From: Salipiger bermudensis
GTDB taxonomy: Bacteria; Pseudomonadota; Alphaproteobacteria; Rhodobacterales; Rhodobacteraceae
DNA length: 64,000 nucleotides
NCBI RefSeq assembly: GCF_020171625.1
Contig: NZ_JAIUZY010000004.1
Location: 310,001 to 374,000, forward strand
Reading direction: 5' to 3'
In this document: piece after piece, positions 1 to 8,875 of the stretch
Numbering within the stretch: the first letter of the stretch is position 1
Layout of the letters: each line of letters opens with the position of its first letter
The notes under the pieces: model-generated
The model's input: the letters and a program-made list of their open reading frames with translations, nothing else
What the model was told of the DNA's origin: nothing
The model's database searches: none
Made by a program: the position numbers and the translations under genes

Positions 1-1
1 G

Positions 2-223
2 GTGGCAGGTCTGGCGCAGGCGCAAAGCACCGGACGGCTGTCGCTGTCGCTGATGGGCGCCAATGACGAGACCGTCGCCGACGTGATCGAGGTCGACCAG
101 CGCGTTCTGCTCGGCCTCGTCGAGCAAACGCCGCAGGCTGCGGCGCCGAAGATTCAGTCCTGCTCGACCCGGGTGCGGCGCGGCTCGGAGGTTGTCGACA
201 TCCCGATCCCCTGTACGAACTGA
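2..223 (+). CDS. cpaB: Flp pilus assembly protein CpaB (RcpC), C-terminal fragment
   Basis: Only the last 73 residues are in the window; the gene starts upstream. CpaB is a periplasmic partner of the Tad secretin with SAF/beta-clip folds. The visible tail matches the family end: a short LAQAQSTGRLSLSL stretch, typical of the region where CpaB stabilises the secretin, then a basic segment and a conserved-looking pair of cysteines (in QSCSTRV and at IPCTN). It precedes cpaC by 205 bp, the normal tad order. A strong hairpin at 245-264 follows the stop, so cpaC may also have its own transcription start. Confidence 0.85.
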   Translation: MAGLAQAQSTGRLSLSLMGANDETVADVIEVDQRVLLGLVEQTPQAAAPKIQSCSTRVRRGSEVVDIPIPCTN

Positions 224-244
224 GCCTTTTCAGTCGTTTGAGCC

Positions 245-268
245 GGGGCGCCAGTTGGCGCCCCTGTT
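245..268 (+). terminator. Hairpin after cpaB, terminator-like
   Basis: A perfect 8-bp stem (GGGGCGCC at 245-252, GGCGCCCC at 257-264) with a 4-base AGTT loop is followed by TGTTT. It lies 22 bases after the cpaB stop. The T tract is short, so it may terminate only partly and set the ratio of upstream pilin genes to downstream assembly genes. Confidence 0.5.
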
Positions 269-336
269 TGCATCGCGTCTCAAGACACACCGCGCTGTTG
301 CCCGCACCCCACATCATCACCGCGCCTGAAGCCGTT

Positions 337-353
337 GATTCTTGCAAAGAATC
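337..353. promoter_or_regulatory. Perfect 17-bp palindrome upstream of cpaC (possible operator)
   Basis: GATTCTT at 337-343 and AAGAATC at 347-353 are exact inverted arms around GCA. It sits 76 bp before the cpaC start and after the cpaB terminator-like hairpin. That is where an operator of a second pilus transcription unit would lie. Low GC makes it stand out from its surroundings. No regulator is identified. Confidence 0.35.
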
Positions 354-428
354 CTAAACTCCCCCAAAGTCGGCGGAAATGTGGGCAGAAAAGACCCGCG
401 TCCGAGGCGTGATCGAGAGGCAGGTCAC

Positions 429-1844
429 ATGACATTCGAAACGACCCTGAAGGCAGCCCTGCTCGGGCTGACCCTGGCCGCGAGTGCGGTGGCCCCGGCA
501 AGCTGGGCCGACAGTCTGCGCGTCGTGCGGACCGGCACCGAAAGCGTGCTCAGCGTTCCGATGAACCGCGCCGTGGTGGTCGAGAGCGACTCCCCCTTCG
601 CCGAGCTTTCCATCGCGAACCCCGCCATCGCCGACATCTCCTCGCTGTCCGACCGCACGATCTATGTGCTGGGCAAGACCCCCGGCACCACGACGCTGAC
701 CATCCTCGACGCAAACGGCCGCTTGATCACCAATGTCGACGTGCGCGTCGCCGCCGATGTCACCGAGTTCAAGGAACGTCTGCGCCAGATCCTGCCCAAC
801 GAGCCCATCGAAGTGCGCACCGCCAATGACGGCATCGTGCTGTCGGGCACGATCTCGAGCGCCCAGAAGCTGCAGCGCGCCCTCGACCTTGCCGAGCGCT
901 ACGCCCCCGAGCGGGTCTCGAACCTGATGAGCGTGGGTGGCGTGCAGCAGGTGATGCTGAAGGTGCGTTTCGCCGAGATGCAGCGCTCGGTCGCGAAGAA
1001 CCTGCGCTCGTCGCTGTCGGTGACCGGCACGCTGTTCGGCAACGACGAGACCTCGCTCGCGACCCAGACCGGCACCCTGCTCGGTCAGTCGGACGATTCC
1101 CGCATCAATGTGAGCGACAACACCGAAGGGGCCTTTCTGCTGGGCTTCAACAGTGGCGCGCTTCAGGTGGGCATCCTGCTCGAAGCGCTTGAATCCAAAG
1201 GCATTTCGCGCACCCTCGCCGAACCGAACCTGACGGCGCTGTCTGGTCAGGAAGCGCGCTTCCTCGCCGGCGGCGAATACCCGGTGCCGGTGTCGCAGGA
1301 GGATGGCACCACCACCGTCAGCTACAAGCCCTTCGGCGTCGAGCTGAACTTCGTGCCGCGCGTGATCGATGGCGACCTCATCAACCTCGAGCTCGAGGCG
1401 GCGGTCTCGTCGATCGACACGGCGAACGGCATCACCTCCGGCGACATCACCATCGACGCCTTCCGGCGCCGCGAAACCTCGACCACCGTGGAGATGCGCG
1501 ACGGCGAGAGCTTTGCCATCGCCGGCCTGCTGCAGGACGATTTCCGCGACCTCAATGGCCAGGTGCCTTGGCTCGGCGACATCCCGGTGCTGGGCGCCCT
1601 GTTCCGCAGCGCCGAATACGCGCGCCAGCAATCCGAACTGGTGATCATCGTCACCCCGCATCTCGTCACCCCGACCCGGGGCGAGGTGCTGGCGCTGCCC
1701 ACCGACCGCGTGCGCCCGCCGACCGAGAAGGACCTGTTCCTCTACGGTCGGACCGCCTCCGACAGCCGCAGGCCGCAATCCGGTGGTGCGGCGGAAGTCG
1801 CTAAGCAGGATTTCACCGGCTCCTACGGCTATGTGATGGACTGA
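429..1844 (+). CDS. cpaC: Tad/Flp pilus secretin CpaC (RcpA)
   Basis: Outer-membrane channel of the tight-adherence pilus, type II/III secretion secretin family. The 471-aa product starts with a Sec signal peptide (about residues 1-27, ending in ASWA). A pilus-secretin N domain follows (LRVVRTGTESVLSVP onward), then a BON-like segment, then the C-terminal secretin domain with the signature run around VPVSQEDGTTTVSYKPFGV and a final beta-barrel segment near VTPHLVTP. I chose ATG 429 because an AGAGG ribosome site lies just upstream and the signal peptide begins there; the frame is open further upstream (to an ATG at 342) but without a signal sequence. The OmpA-like gene begins within 20 bp. 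Confidence 0.93.
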   Translation: MTFETTLKAALLGLTLAASAVAPASWADSLRVVRTGTESVLSVPMNRAVVVESDSPFAELSIANPAIADISSLSDRTIYVLGKTPGTTTLTILDANGRLITNVDVRVAADVTEFKERLRQILPNEPIEVRTANDGIVLSGTISSAQKLQRALDLAERYAPERVSNLMSVGGVQQVMLKVRFAEMQRSVAKNLRSSLSVTGTLFGNDETSLATQTGTLLGQSDDSRINVSDNTEGAFLLGFNSGALQVGILLEALESKGISRTLAEPNLTALSGQEARFLAGGEYPVPVSQEDGTTTVSYKPFGVELNFVPRVIDGDLINLELEAAVSSIDTANGITSGDITIDAFRRRETSTTVEMRDGESFAIAGLLQDDFRDLNGQVPWLGDIPVLGALFRSAEYARQQSELVIIVTPHLVTPTRGEVLALPTDRVRPPTEKDLFLYGRTASDSRRPQSGGAAEVAKQDFTGSYGYVMD

Positions 1845-1860
1845 GATGAGGACGGCTGAG

Positions 1861-2526
1861 ATGACCGGGCGCAGCAAGATGATCAGGGTCGGCCTCGCGG
1901 GCCTTGGCCTCTCCCTCCTCACCGCCTGCGGTGCCTCGAGCCAGTGGGGCCAGGAAGCCGGGCGCGTGGTCGACAATGGCAGCTTCGGCAATGCCACGAT
2001 GAACAACACCCAGATCCAGAACGGCGACCGCCGCTACGTGGTCGACCTTGGCGAGCGGTTCGCCAGGGAAGTGCCGACCATGGTCACCTTCCCCTTCAAC
2101 AGCGCCCAGCTCGACAATGGCGCGCGCGCAACGCTGCGCGAACAGGCGAACTGGATCCGCCAGTTCCCCGAAGTGCGATTCCGCGTCTACGGCCACACCG
2201 ACCTCGTCGGATCGCCCGCCTACAACAAGCGCCTCGGCATGGCCCGGGCGCAGGCGGCGGTCGCATACCTTGCGGCGCAGGGCATCTCGCGCGCGCGGCT
2301 CGAGGCGGTGGTGTCGTTCGGCGAGACCCAGCCGCTGATCGCCACCGGCGAGCGCGAGCGCCGCAACCGGCGCACCGTGACCGAGGTTTCGGGCTTCGTC
2401 GGCTCGCATCCCACGGTGCTCGACGGCAAGTATGCCCAGGTGATCTACCGCGAGTACATCCGCAGCGCCGAGCCGGCCTCCGGCCTCAGCGGCATCACCG
2501 GCGCCGAGATGTCCACCGATAGCTGA
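1861..2526 (+). CDS. OmpA-family lipoprotein of the tad operon
   Basis: 221-aa lipoprotein with a peptidoglycan-binding OmpA domain. The signal ends in a lipobox LTAC (GLGLSLLTACGASS). The C-terminal half carries the OmpA_C pattern: TFPFNSAQLD, then GHTDLVGS, then NKRLGMARA and NRRTV. It probably anchors the pilus secretin to the cell wall. A start at 1846 is also in frame, but GAGG at 1848-1851 is well spaced for ATG 1861. It lies directly after cpaC and before a 207-bp gap to cpaE, which may hold a promoter but no recognisable gene. Confidence 0.85.
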   Translation: MTGRSKMIRVGLAGLGLSLLTACGASSQWGQEAGRVVDNGSFGNATMNNTQIQNGDRRYVVDLGERFAREVPTMVTFPFNSAQLDNGARATLREQANWIRQFPEVRFRVYGHTDLVGSPAYNKRLGMARAQAAVAYLAAQGISRARLEAVVSFGETQPLIATGERERRNRRTVTEVSGFVGSHPTVLDGKYAQVIYREYIRSAEPASGLSGITGAEMSTDS

Positions 2527-2733
2527 TCGGCGCGGCCTGCGCCGGATCGTCCAGCGATACCCTACAATTTCGGCTTTTCGGCCCCAATGTCGCCTACATT
2601 CTGGGTGAATTTACCGTCAATGGGAGCGCTGTGCCGACCGAGTCGGAGCAGCACCCCGGCCCCGGGAACAGGCATGTGTGCTGTCTGACCTGCTGCGCCG
2701 GGTGTTCCGGAGACGGCACAGGATGACTGGCGA

Positions 2734-3966
2734 ATGACGAGTATGACCGCTGTAAAGAGTAACCCGAGCCCGATCGTCGCCTGCACGATCAGCCGGAACG
2801 TGCAGAATTTCGACCTTCTCATCGAGGATATGGAAGCGCTGCTTGGCGAGGGCTGGGGCGATCTTGGCTTCGGCGAGGCGCTGGCCTTTCTCGGACAGCC
2901 CGACTCGCAGGATCTCGAGTTCTTCGCCATCGCGATCGACGGGGAGGACGAGGAAAACCTCGGCGTGCTCTCCGAGATCATCTGCGGCGCGAAGGCCTGC
3001 GGCATCCGGGTCGTGCTGATCGCCGAGGACGTGACACCGGCATCGCTGCACCAGCTTCTGCGCAGCGGCGCGGACGAGTTCGTGCCCTACCCGCTGCCGG
3101 AGCGCGAGCTGGCCTCGGCGATCGAGCGAATGCGCCGCGCGACGGAGGTGGCCACGGTCACTGAGCCGCGGGTGAAGCTCTCGGGCGACGGCGACGGTGT
3201 GCTGATCGCGGTGCAGGGCCTGTGCGGCGGCTGCGGCGCCACCACCCTTGCGGTCAATCTCGCGTGGGAGCTGGCCAACGTGGCCAAGGAGCGCGCGCCG
3301 CGGGTCTGCCTGCTCGATCTCGGCCTGCAGTTCGGCTCGGTTGCCACCTATCTCGACCTGCCCCGCCGCGAAGCGGTGCTCGAGATGCTGAGCGACGTTC
3401 ACGCCATGGACGGTGAGAGCTTCGGCCAGGCGCTGGTGAGCTTCGAGGACAAGCTTCAGGTCCTGACCTCTCCCGCCGACCTCGTTCCGCTCGACCTGAT
3501 CGGTCCGGACGAAGTGAAACGGGTCCTCGACGTGGCGCGCGAGCATTTCGACTACGTCGTCGTCGACATGCCGGGCGCGCTGGTGCAATGGACAGACACG
3601 GTGCTCACCGAGGCGCAGGTCTGTTTCGCGGTGATCGACCTCGACATGCGCTCGGCCCAGAACACCCTGCGGCTGAAGCGCGCCATGCAGGCCGAGGATC
3701 TGCCCTTCGACAAGCTGCGTTTCACCCTCAACCGGGCGCCGAAATTCACCGACCTTCAGGGCAAGAGCCGGGTGCGGCGCATGTCCGAAAGCCTCGGCAT
3801 CCGCGTCGACGTGCAACTGCCCGATGGCGGGCGCCTTGTCGGGCAGGCCAACGATCACGGGCTGACGCTGGCGCAGCACGCGCACAAGAACCCGCTGCGC
3901 AAGGATATCGCGAAGCTGGCCGCCGAGCTCTACAGCATCGGCCAGTCCGAAGCCGAAGCCGCCTGA
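2734..3966 (+). CDS. cpaE: Pilus assembly ATPase-like protein CpaE (TadZ)
   Basis: 410-aa ParA/MinD-superfamily protein that localises the Tad machine at the cell pole or membrane. Residues ~10-140 resemble a receiver-like N domain (AIAIDGEDEE..., VVLIAEDV, GADEFVPYPL). Residues ~150-400 form the ParA-like domain. The P-loop region reads GGCGATT (about 165-171): the usual Lys is Ala, and the deviant signature Lys is also absent, as reported for atypical TadZ proteins. YVVVDMPGAL is the Walker-B-like strand. A second in-frame ATG lies at 2743. cpaF follows 15 bp later. Confidence 0.9.
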   Translation: MTSMTAVKSNPSPIVACTISRNVQNFDLLIEDMEALLGEGWGDLGFGEALAFLGQPDSQDLEFFAIAIDGEDEENLGVLSEIICGAKACGIRVVLIAEDVTPASLHQLLRSGADEFVPYPLPERELASAIERMRRATEVATVTEPRVKLSGDGDGVLIAVQGLCGGCGATTLAVNLAWELANVAKERAPRVCLLDLGLQFGSVATYLDLPRREAVLEMLSDVHAMDGESFGQALVSFEDKLQVLTSPADLVPLDLIGPDEVKRVLDVAREHFDYVVVDMPGALVQWTDTVLTEAQVCFAVIDLDMRSAQNTLRLKRAMQAEDLPFDKLRFTLNRAPKFTDLQGKSRVRRMSESLGIRVDVQLPDGGRLVGQANDHGLTLAQHAHKNPLRKDIAKLAAELYSIGQSEAEAA

Positions 3967-3981
3967 GCAGGAATCTGACAC

Positions 3982-5445
3982 ATGTTCTCACGTTACAAGA
4001 GGCCCTCGGCGAAGGGCGCGGCGCCGGCTGTCGACGTGGCCGAGGCGCCCGCCGCCACCTCCCCTGCCCCACAGGCCGCCCGGACCAAGGCGCCGACGAC
4101 GCCGGCCACCCCGCCGCGCACGCCGCGCGTCCGGCCCGCCGAGGTCACCCCGCAGGACCGCGAGAAAAAGCGCAAGGAGCGTCTCGGCGACATCAAGCTC
4201 GAGATGCACCGGGTGCTGCTCGACAACCTCAACCTCGCGGCCATCGATCAGGCCAGCGAGAAGGAGCTGCGCGAGGAAATCAGCGCTATCGTCGCCGAGA
4301 CGCTGCAGGACAAGGGCCTCGTGCTCAACCGCGAGGACCGGCAGACCCTCAATCAGGAGCTTTATGACGAGGTCAAGGGCCTCGGCCCGCTGGAATCCCT
4401 GCTGAAGGACGAGACCGTCTCGGACATCCTCGTGAACGGCCCGCACCAGATCTTCGTCGAGCGCGACGGCAAGCTGCAGGTGTCGGATGTCGCCTTCAAG
4501 GACGAACGCCACCTGATGCGGATCATCGACAAGATCGTCTCGGCGGTGGGTCGCCGGGTCGACGAGTCGAACCCCTATGTCGACGCCCGCCTCCCCGACG
4601 GCTCGCGCTTCAACGCCATGGTGCCGCCGATCGCGGTGGACGGCTCGCTCGTCTCGATCCGGAAGTTCAAGAAGGACAAGCTGTCGATCGACGACCTGAT
4701 CCAGTACGGCGCCTTCACCGACGAGATGGCGGTCTACCTGCAGGCGGCGGTCGCGACCCGGCTCAACGTGATCGTTTCGGGCGGGACGGGCTCGGGCAAG
4801 ACCACCACCCTCAACGCGCTGTCCTCGTTCATCGACGACAGCGAGCGCATCCTGACCATCGAGGACACCGCGGAACTCCAGCTGCAGCAGAGCCACGTGG
4901 GCCGCATGGAAAGCCGCCCGCCCAACGTCGAGGGCAAGGGCGCGGTGACCCCGCGTGACTGTCTCAAGAACGCGCTGCGGATGCGTCCCGACCGCATCAT
5001 CGTGGGCGAGACCCGTGGCGAGGAGGTCATCGACATGCTGCAGGCGATGAACACCGGCCATGACGGCTCGATGACCACGATCCACGCCAACAACCCGCGC
5101 GACGGCATCTCGCGGATGGAGAACATGATCGCGATGTCCGGCGTCGAGATGCCGCTCAAGGCCATGCGGAGCCAGATTTCCTCGGCGGTCAACCTCATCG
5201 TGCAGGCCTCGCGCCTGCAGGACGGCTCGCGCCGGATGACCTCGATCACCGAGATCACCGGCATGGAAGGCGACGTGATCTCGATGCAGGAGATCTTCCG
5301 CTACCAGCGCGTCGGCCTGACCCCGGACAACAAGATCATCGGCCATTTCACCGCGACAGGCGTGCGCAGCCATTTCTCGGAACGCTTCAAGATGTGGGGC
5401 TACGACGTCCCGCCGTCGATCTACGAACCCTTCCGTCCGGAGTAA
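3982..5445 (+). CDS. cpaF: Tad pilus motor ATPase CpaF (TadA)
   Basis: 487-aa secretion ATPase of the type II/IV (GspE/VirB11) family, the bifunctional motor that extends and retracts Flp pili. The first ~65 residues are a Pro/Ala/Thr-rich linker. An N-terminal domain (~70-250) follows, then the RecA-like core: Walker A GGTGSGKTT at 267-275, Asp box TIEDTAEL, Walker B near RMRPDRIIVGE, and the His box TIHANNPRDG. The length is normal for the family. It sits between cpaE and tadB with 6-15 bp gaps, so it is one operon. Confidence 0.96.
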   Translation: MFSRYKRPSAKGAAPAVDVAEAPAATSPAPQAARTKAPTTPATPPRTPRVRPAEVTPQDREKKRKERLGDIKLEMHRVLLDNLNLAAIDQASEKELREEISAIVAETLQDKGLVLNREDRQTLNQELYDEVKGLGPLESLLKDETVSDILVNGPHQIFVERDGKLQVSDVAFKDERHLMRIIDKIVSAVGRRVDESNPYVDARLPDGSRFNAMVPPIAVDGSLVSIRKFKKDKLSIDDLIQYGAFTDEMAVYLQAAVATRLNVIVSGGTGSGKTTTLNALSSFIDDSERILTIEDTAELQLQQSHVGRMESRPPNVEGKGAVTPRDCLKNALRMRPDRIIVGETRGEEVIDMLQAMNTGHDGSMTTIHANNPRDGISRMENMIAMSGVEMPLKAMRSQISSAVNLIVQASRLQDGSRRMTSITEITGMEGDVISMQEIFRYQRVGLTPDNKIIGHFTATGVRSHFSERFKMWGYDVPPSIYEPFRPE

Positions 5446-5451
5446 CCTGTC

Positions 5452-6417
5452 ATGTTTTCGGCAGAACTGATCATCTATGGCCTGATCTTCGTCGGCGTGC
5501 TCGTGCTGGTCGAAGGCGTCTATCTCGTGGCCTTCGGCAAGTCGATCAGCCTCAACAGCAAGGTCAACCGCCGGCTCGAGATGCTCGACAAGCACAGCAA
5601 CCGCGAGGAGGTGCTCGCCAAGCTCCGCAAGGAGATGGACCAGCACATGAAGAGCAGCGGCCTGCCGCTCTACTCCCTGCTTGCGGATCGCGCCCAGAAG
5701 GCCGCGCTGGCCTTCACCCCGAACCAGCTCATCGCGATGATGGCCGGCGTGAGCGCCTTTGCCTTCGTCGCCCTCAGCATCGGCACCGAGGCCGGGCTCG
5801 GCGTGCGGGTGATGTTCGCGATCGGCATGGGCGTGGGCGGCGTGTTCATGTGGGTCAACGGCAAGGCCAAGAAACGCCTCGCCCTGATCGAGGAGCAGTT
5901 GCCCGACGCGGTGGAGCTGATGGTGCGCTCGCTGCGCGTGGGCCATCCGTTCAGCTCGGCCATCACGGTGGTCTCGAAGGAAATCAAGGACCCCTTGGCC
6001 ACCGAGTTCGGCGTGATCGCCGATGAGAACACCTATGGCCGCGACATCGGCGAAAGCCTCAAGCACATGGCCGAGCGCCTCGACATGCAGGATCTGCGCT
6101 TCCTCGCGGTGGCGGTGTCGATCCAACAGCAATCGGGCGGCAACCTCGCCGAGATCCTCGAAGGTCTCGCCAAGGTGATCCGCGCCCGCTTCCGGCTGTT
6201 CCGCAGGGTCAAGGCAATCACCGCCGAGGCGCAGTGGTCGGGCAAGTTCCTGTCGGGCTTCCCGGTCGGCGTGCTGCTGGTGATCCAGCTGACCGATCCG
6301 CATTACTACGACGAGGTTCTCGACCACCCGTGGTTCGTTCCGGCCTGCTTTGTCGTCGCGGTGTTTCTGGCGCTGAACCTGATGGTCATGCGTATGCTCG
6401 TGAACATCAAGGTCTGA
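5452..6417 (+). CDS. tadB: Tad pilus inner-membrane platform protein TadB (CpaG)
   Basis: 321-aa GspF-like inner-membrane protein that forms the pilus platform with TadC. It has an N-terminal membrane segment (~5-25), a membrane pair around 95-140, a cytoplasmic T2SSF domain (AVELMVRSLRVGHPFSSA to VKAITAEAQWSG), and a C-terminal hydrophobic pair ending in NLMVMRMLVNIKV. Spacing is 6 bp from cpaF and 13 bp to tadC. Confidence 0.93.
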   Translation: MFSAELIIYGLIFVGVLVLVEGVYLVAFGKSISLNSKVNRRLEMLDKHSNREEVLAKLRKEMDQHMKSSGLPLYSLLADRAQKAALAFTPNQLIAMMAGVSAFAFVALSIGTEAGLGVRVMFAIGMGVGGVFMWVNGKAKKRLALIEEQLPDAVELMVRSLRVGHPFSSAITVVSKEIKDPLATEFGVIADENTYGRDIGESLKHMAERLDMQDLRFLAVAVSIQQQSGGNLAEILEGLAKVIRARFRLFRRVKAITAEAQWSGKFLSGFPVGVLLVIQLTDPHYYDEVLDHPWFVPACFVVAVFLALNLMVMRMLVNIKV

Positions 6418-6430
6418 GAGGTCTGTCCCG

Positions 6431-7402
6431 ATGATCGAAACGCTCAGCATCATGATCACCGACATGCTCGGCCCGGCGGGTCCGCTCATGGTGGTGGCCG
6501 GCCTCGCCTTCCTGCTGATCGTCGCGGCGATCCCGCTGATGCTCGTGAGCAAGCCCGACCCGATGGACAGGCTCACCAAGTCCGGCCGCGACCGGGTCGA
6601 CGCCGAAACCCGGGCGATCCTGCGCGACAAGCGCAAGAACGCCAAGCTGAACAAATACGCCCAGTATCTCGAACCCAAGAGCGACAAGGAGCTTGGCGAG
6701 GTGCGCATGAAGCTGCTGCAGGCGGGTTACCGCAGCCGCGACGCCGTGCGAATCTACTACCTTGCGCAGATGGTGCTGGGGGTCGGGCTTCTGGTGGCTG
6801 GCCTGACCTACTACCTGATGGTCGTCGACGGCCCCGAGAGCACGATGCAGCAGAAGCTGATGTATATCATCCTGCCCGGTGCGCTCGGCTATCTCGCCCC
6901 GAAGTACTGGATCACCAAGCGAGTCGAGGAACGCAAGAAGCAGATCGAGGAAGGCTTTCCCGATGCACTCGACATGATGCTGGTCTGCGTCGAGGCCGGC
7001 CAGTCCCTCGACCAGTCGATCGTGCGGGTCTCGAAGGAGATGCGCGCCTCCTACGCGGCGCTGGCCGACGAGTTCGAGATCATCAGCCACGAGATGAAGG
7101 CCGGCAAGGACAAGGCCTCGGTGCTCAACGACATGGGCGAGCGCTGCGGCGTGGCCGACGTGTCGTCCTTCGTCACCGTGCTCAATCAGGCCTCGACCTT
7201 TGGCACCTCGATCGCCGACGCGCTGCGCATCTACGCCAGCGAGATGCGTGACAAAAGAGTCATGCGCGCCGAGGAAAAGGCCAACAAGCTGCCGACAAAA
7301 ATGACGCTCACGACTATGATGCTCACCGTGCCGCCGCTGCTGATCATTCTGGTCGGCCCGTCGATCGTGAACATCACCAAGCTCGGAAGCCTCGGCTTCT
7401 AG
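6431..7402 (+). CDS. tadC: Tad pilus inner-membrane platform protein TadC (CpaH)
   Basis: 323-aa T2SSF-domain membrane protein, the partner of TadB. It shows an N-terminal membrane helix (residues ~17-40), a central pair of helices (about 110-160) and the T2SSF core FPDALDMMLVCVEAGQSLDQ. The tail reads KANKLPTKMTLTTMMLTVPPLLIILVG, typical of TadC. It is co-directional, with 13 bp to the upstream gene and 20 bp to the downstream TPR gene. Confidence 0.93.
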   Translation: MIETLSIMITDMLGPAGPLMVVAGLAFLLIVAAIPLMLVSKPDPMDRLTKSGRDRVDAETRAILRDKRKNAKLNKYAQYLEPKSDKELGEVRMKLLQAGYRSRDAVRIYYLAQMVLGVGLLVAGLTYYLMVVDGPESTMQQKLMYIILPGALGYLAPKYWITKRVEERKKQIEEGFPDALDMMLVCVEAGQSLDQSIVRVSKEMRASYAALADEFEIISHEMKAGKDKASVLNDMGERCGVADVSSFVTVLNQASTFGTSIADALRIYASEMRDKRVMRAEEKANKLPTKMTLTTMMLTVPPLLIILVGPSIVNITKLGSLGF

Positions 7403-7422
7403 GACCGCGCAACGGGGACGCC

Positions 7423-7980
7423 ATGCGCCAAGGCCTGACCGCCTGCCTGACAGTTCTGATGCTGGCCGCCTGCGCGTCGGGTGACCGCGTCCTTCCCGAG
7501 GGCCAGATCTACGCCCCCACCCTCGACCCGCGTGGCGAGGCGGTGGACGGGCTGGTCGTCGGCCACCGGCTGATGCAGGCCGGGCAGTACGAGCTCGCGC
7601 TCGAGGCCTTCACCCGCGCCGCCGCCAGCCACGGACTGACCGCCGAGGTGCTGAGCTCGCTCGGCACCGCCAATCTCGGGCTCGGCCGGCTCAACCAGTC
7701 CGAGGCCCTGCTGCGGCAGGCTGTCGAGGAAGAGCCGGACTGGTCCGAGGCCTGGAACAACCTCGGCGTGGTCCTGATGGAGCGCGGCGAGACTGCCGAA
7801 GCGTCCGAGGTGTTCCGCCGCGCCTACGCGCTCGACAATGGCGAAAGTGACGCAATTCGGGACAATCTGCGCTTGGCGCTCGCAAAAATGGACGCCGCAA
7901 GCTATGGTGCGCCGAGGCAAGAAGACTACAAGTTGGTCCGCCGGGGCAGCGGCAGCTACCTCATCCGGTCGATCGACTGA
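7423..7980 (+). CDS. tadD: TPR lipoprotein TadD
   Basis: 185-aa tetratricopeptide-repeat protein with a lipoprotein signal (lipobox LAAC, Cys at residue 17). TPR units cover about residues 40-150 (AGQYELALEAFTRAA, LGRLNQSEALLRQA, RGETAEASEVFRRAY). TadD proteins act as pilotins or chaperones for the secretin in the tad system. The gene's position after tadC fits. Confidence 0.85.
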   Translation: MRQGLTACLTVLMLAACASGDRVLPEGQIYAPTLDPRGEAVDGLVVGHRLMQAGQYELALEAFTRAAASHGLTAEVLSSLGTANLGLGRLNQSEALLRQAVEEEPDWSEAWNNLGVVLMERGETAEASEVFRRAYALDNGESDAIRDNLRLALAKMDAASYGAPRQEDYKLVRRGSGSYLIRSID

Positions 7981-8010
7981 CGAGGCAAGAGCAGCAAAAA
8001 GGACGCAACA

Positions 8011-8871
8011 ATGCGCCACCCCATCCTTGCGACCCTCTGCGCAGCAGGGGTGTTCGGACTATCCGCATGTGAAAAGACCATCGACAAGGACGCCGTCGAC
8101 CGCGAGTTCACCGGCCTGAACGCCGTCGACGGGACCGGCCTCAACGATGTCATGCTCAAGGCCGCCGACCCGGCCGAGGCGGTGGTCTATTTCCAACGTG
8201 CCGAAAGCATGGACCCGGGCCGCATCGACCTGATGCGCGGCCTCGCCGCCTCGCTGGTGCGCGCCAAGCGCAATCAGGAAGCCACCATCGCCTGGGCCAA
8301 GGTCGTGGACCATGCGGACAGCACCAATGATGACCGGGTGGCGCTGGCCGACGCGCTGATCCGCAACAACGACTGGGACCGGGCCGAGCAGACCCTGAAC
8401 TCGATCCCGCCGACGCACGAGAGCTACAAGCGCTACCGGCTCGAGGCGATGATCGCGGACGCCAACCAGAACTGGGACAAGGCCGACAGCTTCTACGAGA
8501 CCGCGGTGGGCCTGACCACCAAGCCGGCCTCGGTGCTGAACAACTGGGGCTATTCCAAGCTGTCGCGCGGCGACTATTCCGGTGCCGAAAAGCTCTTCTA
8601 CGAGACCCTGCGCCACGATCCCACCTTGTTCACCGCCAAGAACAACCTCGTGCTGGCCCGCGGCGCCCAGGGCAACTACAGCCTGCCGGTCATGCAGATG
8701 ACCCAGGTCGAGCGCGCCGAGCTTCTGCACACGCTGGGTCTTTCGGCGATCAAGCGCGGCGACGTGCGCATCGGCAAGGGCCTGCTCGAGGACGCGATCG
8801 AGACTCATCCCCAGCATTTCGACGCCGCCGCCACGGCGCTCGCGGCGCTGGAACCGACGGTCACGAACTGA
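8011..8871 (+). CDS. Second TPR lipoprotein of the tad operon
   Basis: 286-aa predicted lipoprotein (lipobox LSAC, FGLSACEKT). TPR-like repeats run from about residue 50 to 200 (AEAVVYFQRAESMDPGRIDLMRG, NWDKADSFYETAVGL, DYSGAEKLFYETLRHDP). A 30-bp gap separates it from tadD. A longer TPR protein beside tadD is common in alphaproteobacterial tad operons. It probably helps assemble the periplasmic part of the pilus, but its exact role is not known. Confidence 0.8.
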   Translation: MRHPILATLCAAGVFGLSACEKTIDKDAVDREFTGLNAVDGTGLNDVMLKAADPAEAVVYFQRAESMDPGRIDLMRGLAASLVRAKRNQEATIAWAKVVDHADSTNDDRVALADALIRNNDWDRAEQTLNSIPPTHESYKRYRLEAMIADANQNWDKADSFYETAVGLTTKPASVLNNWGYSKLSRGDYSGAEKLFYETLRHDPTLFTAKNNLVLARGAQGNYSLPVMQMTQVERAELLHTLGLSAIKRGDVRIGKGLLEDAIETHPQHFDAAATALAALEPTVTN

Positions 8872-8875
8872 GCCG

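Noticed and set aside
354-2009. Minus-strand open frame opposite cpaC
   Set aside because: Antisense shadow; the plus-strand secretin has clear motifs, signal peptide and ribosome site.
3988-6708. Long open frame on the minus strand across cpaF and tadB
   Set aside because: Its product is His/Arg/Asp-rich without any domain, and it is a mirror of high-GC codon bias in well-supported plus-strand genes.
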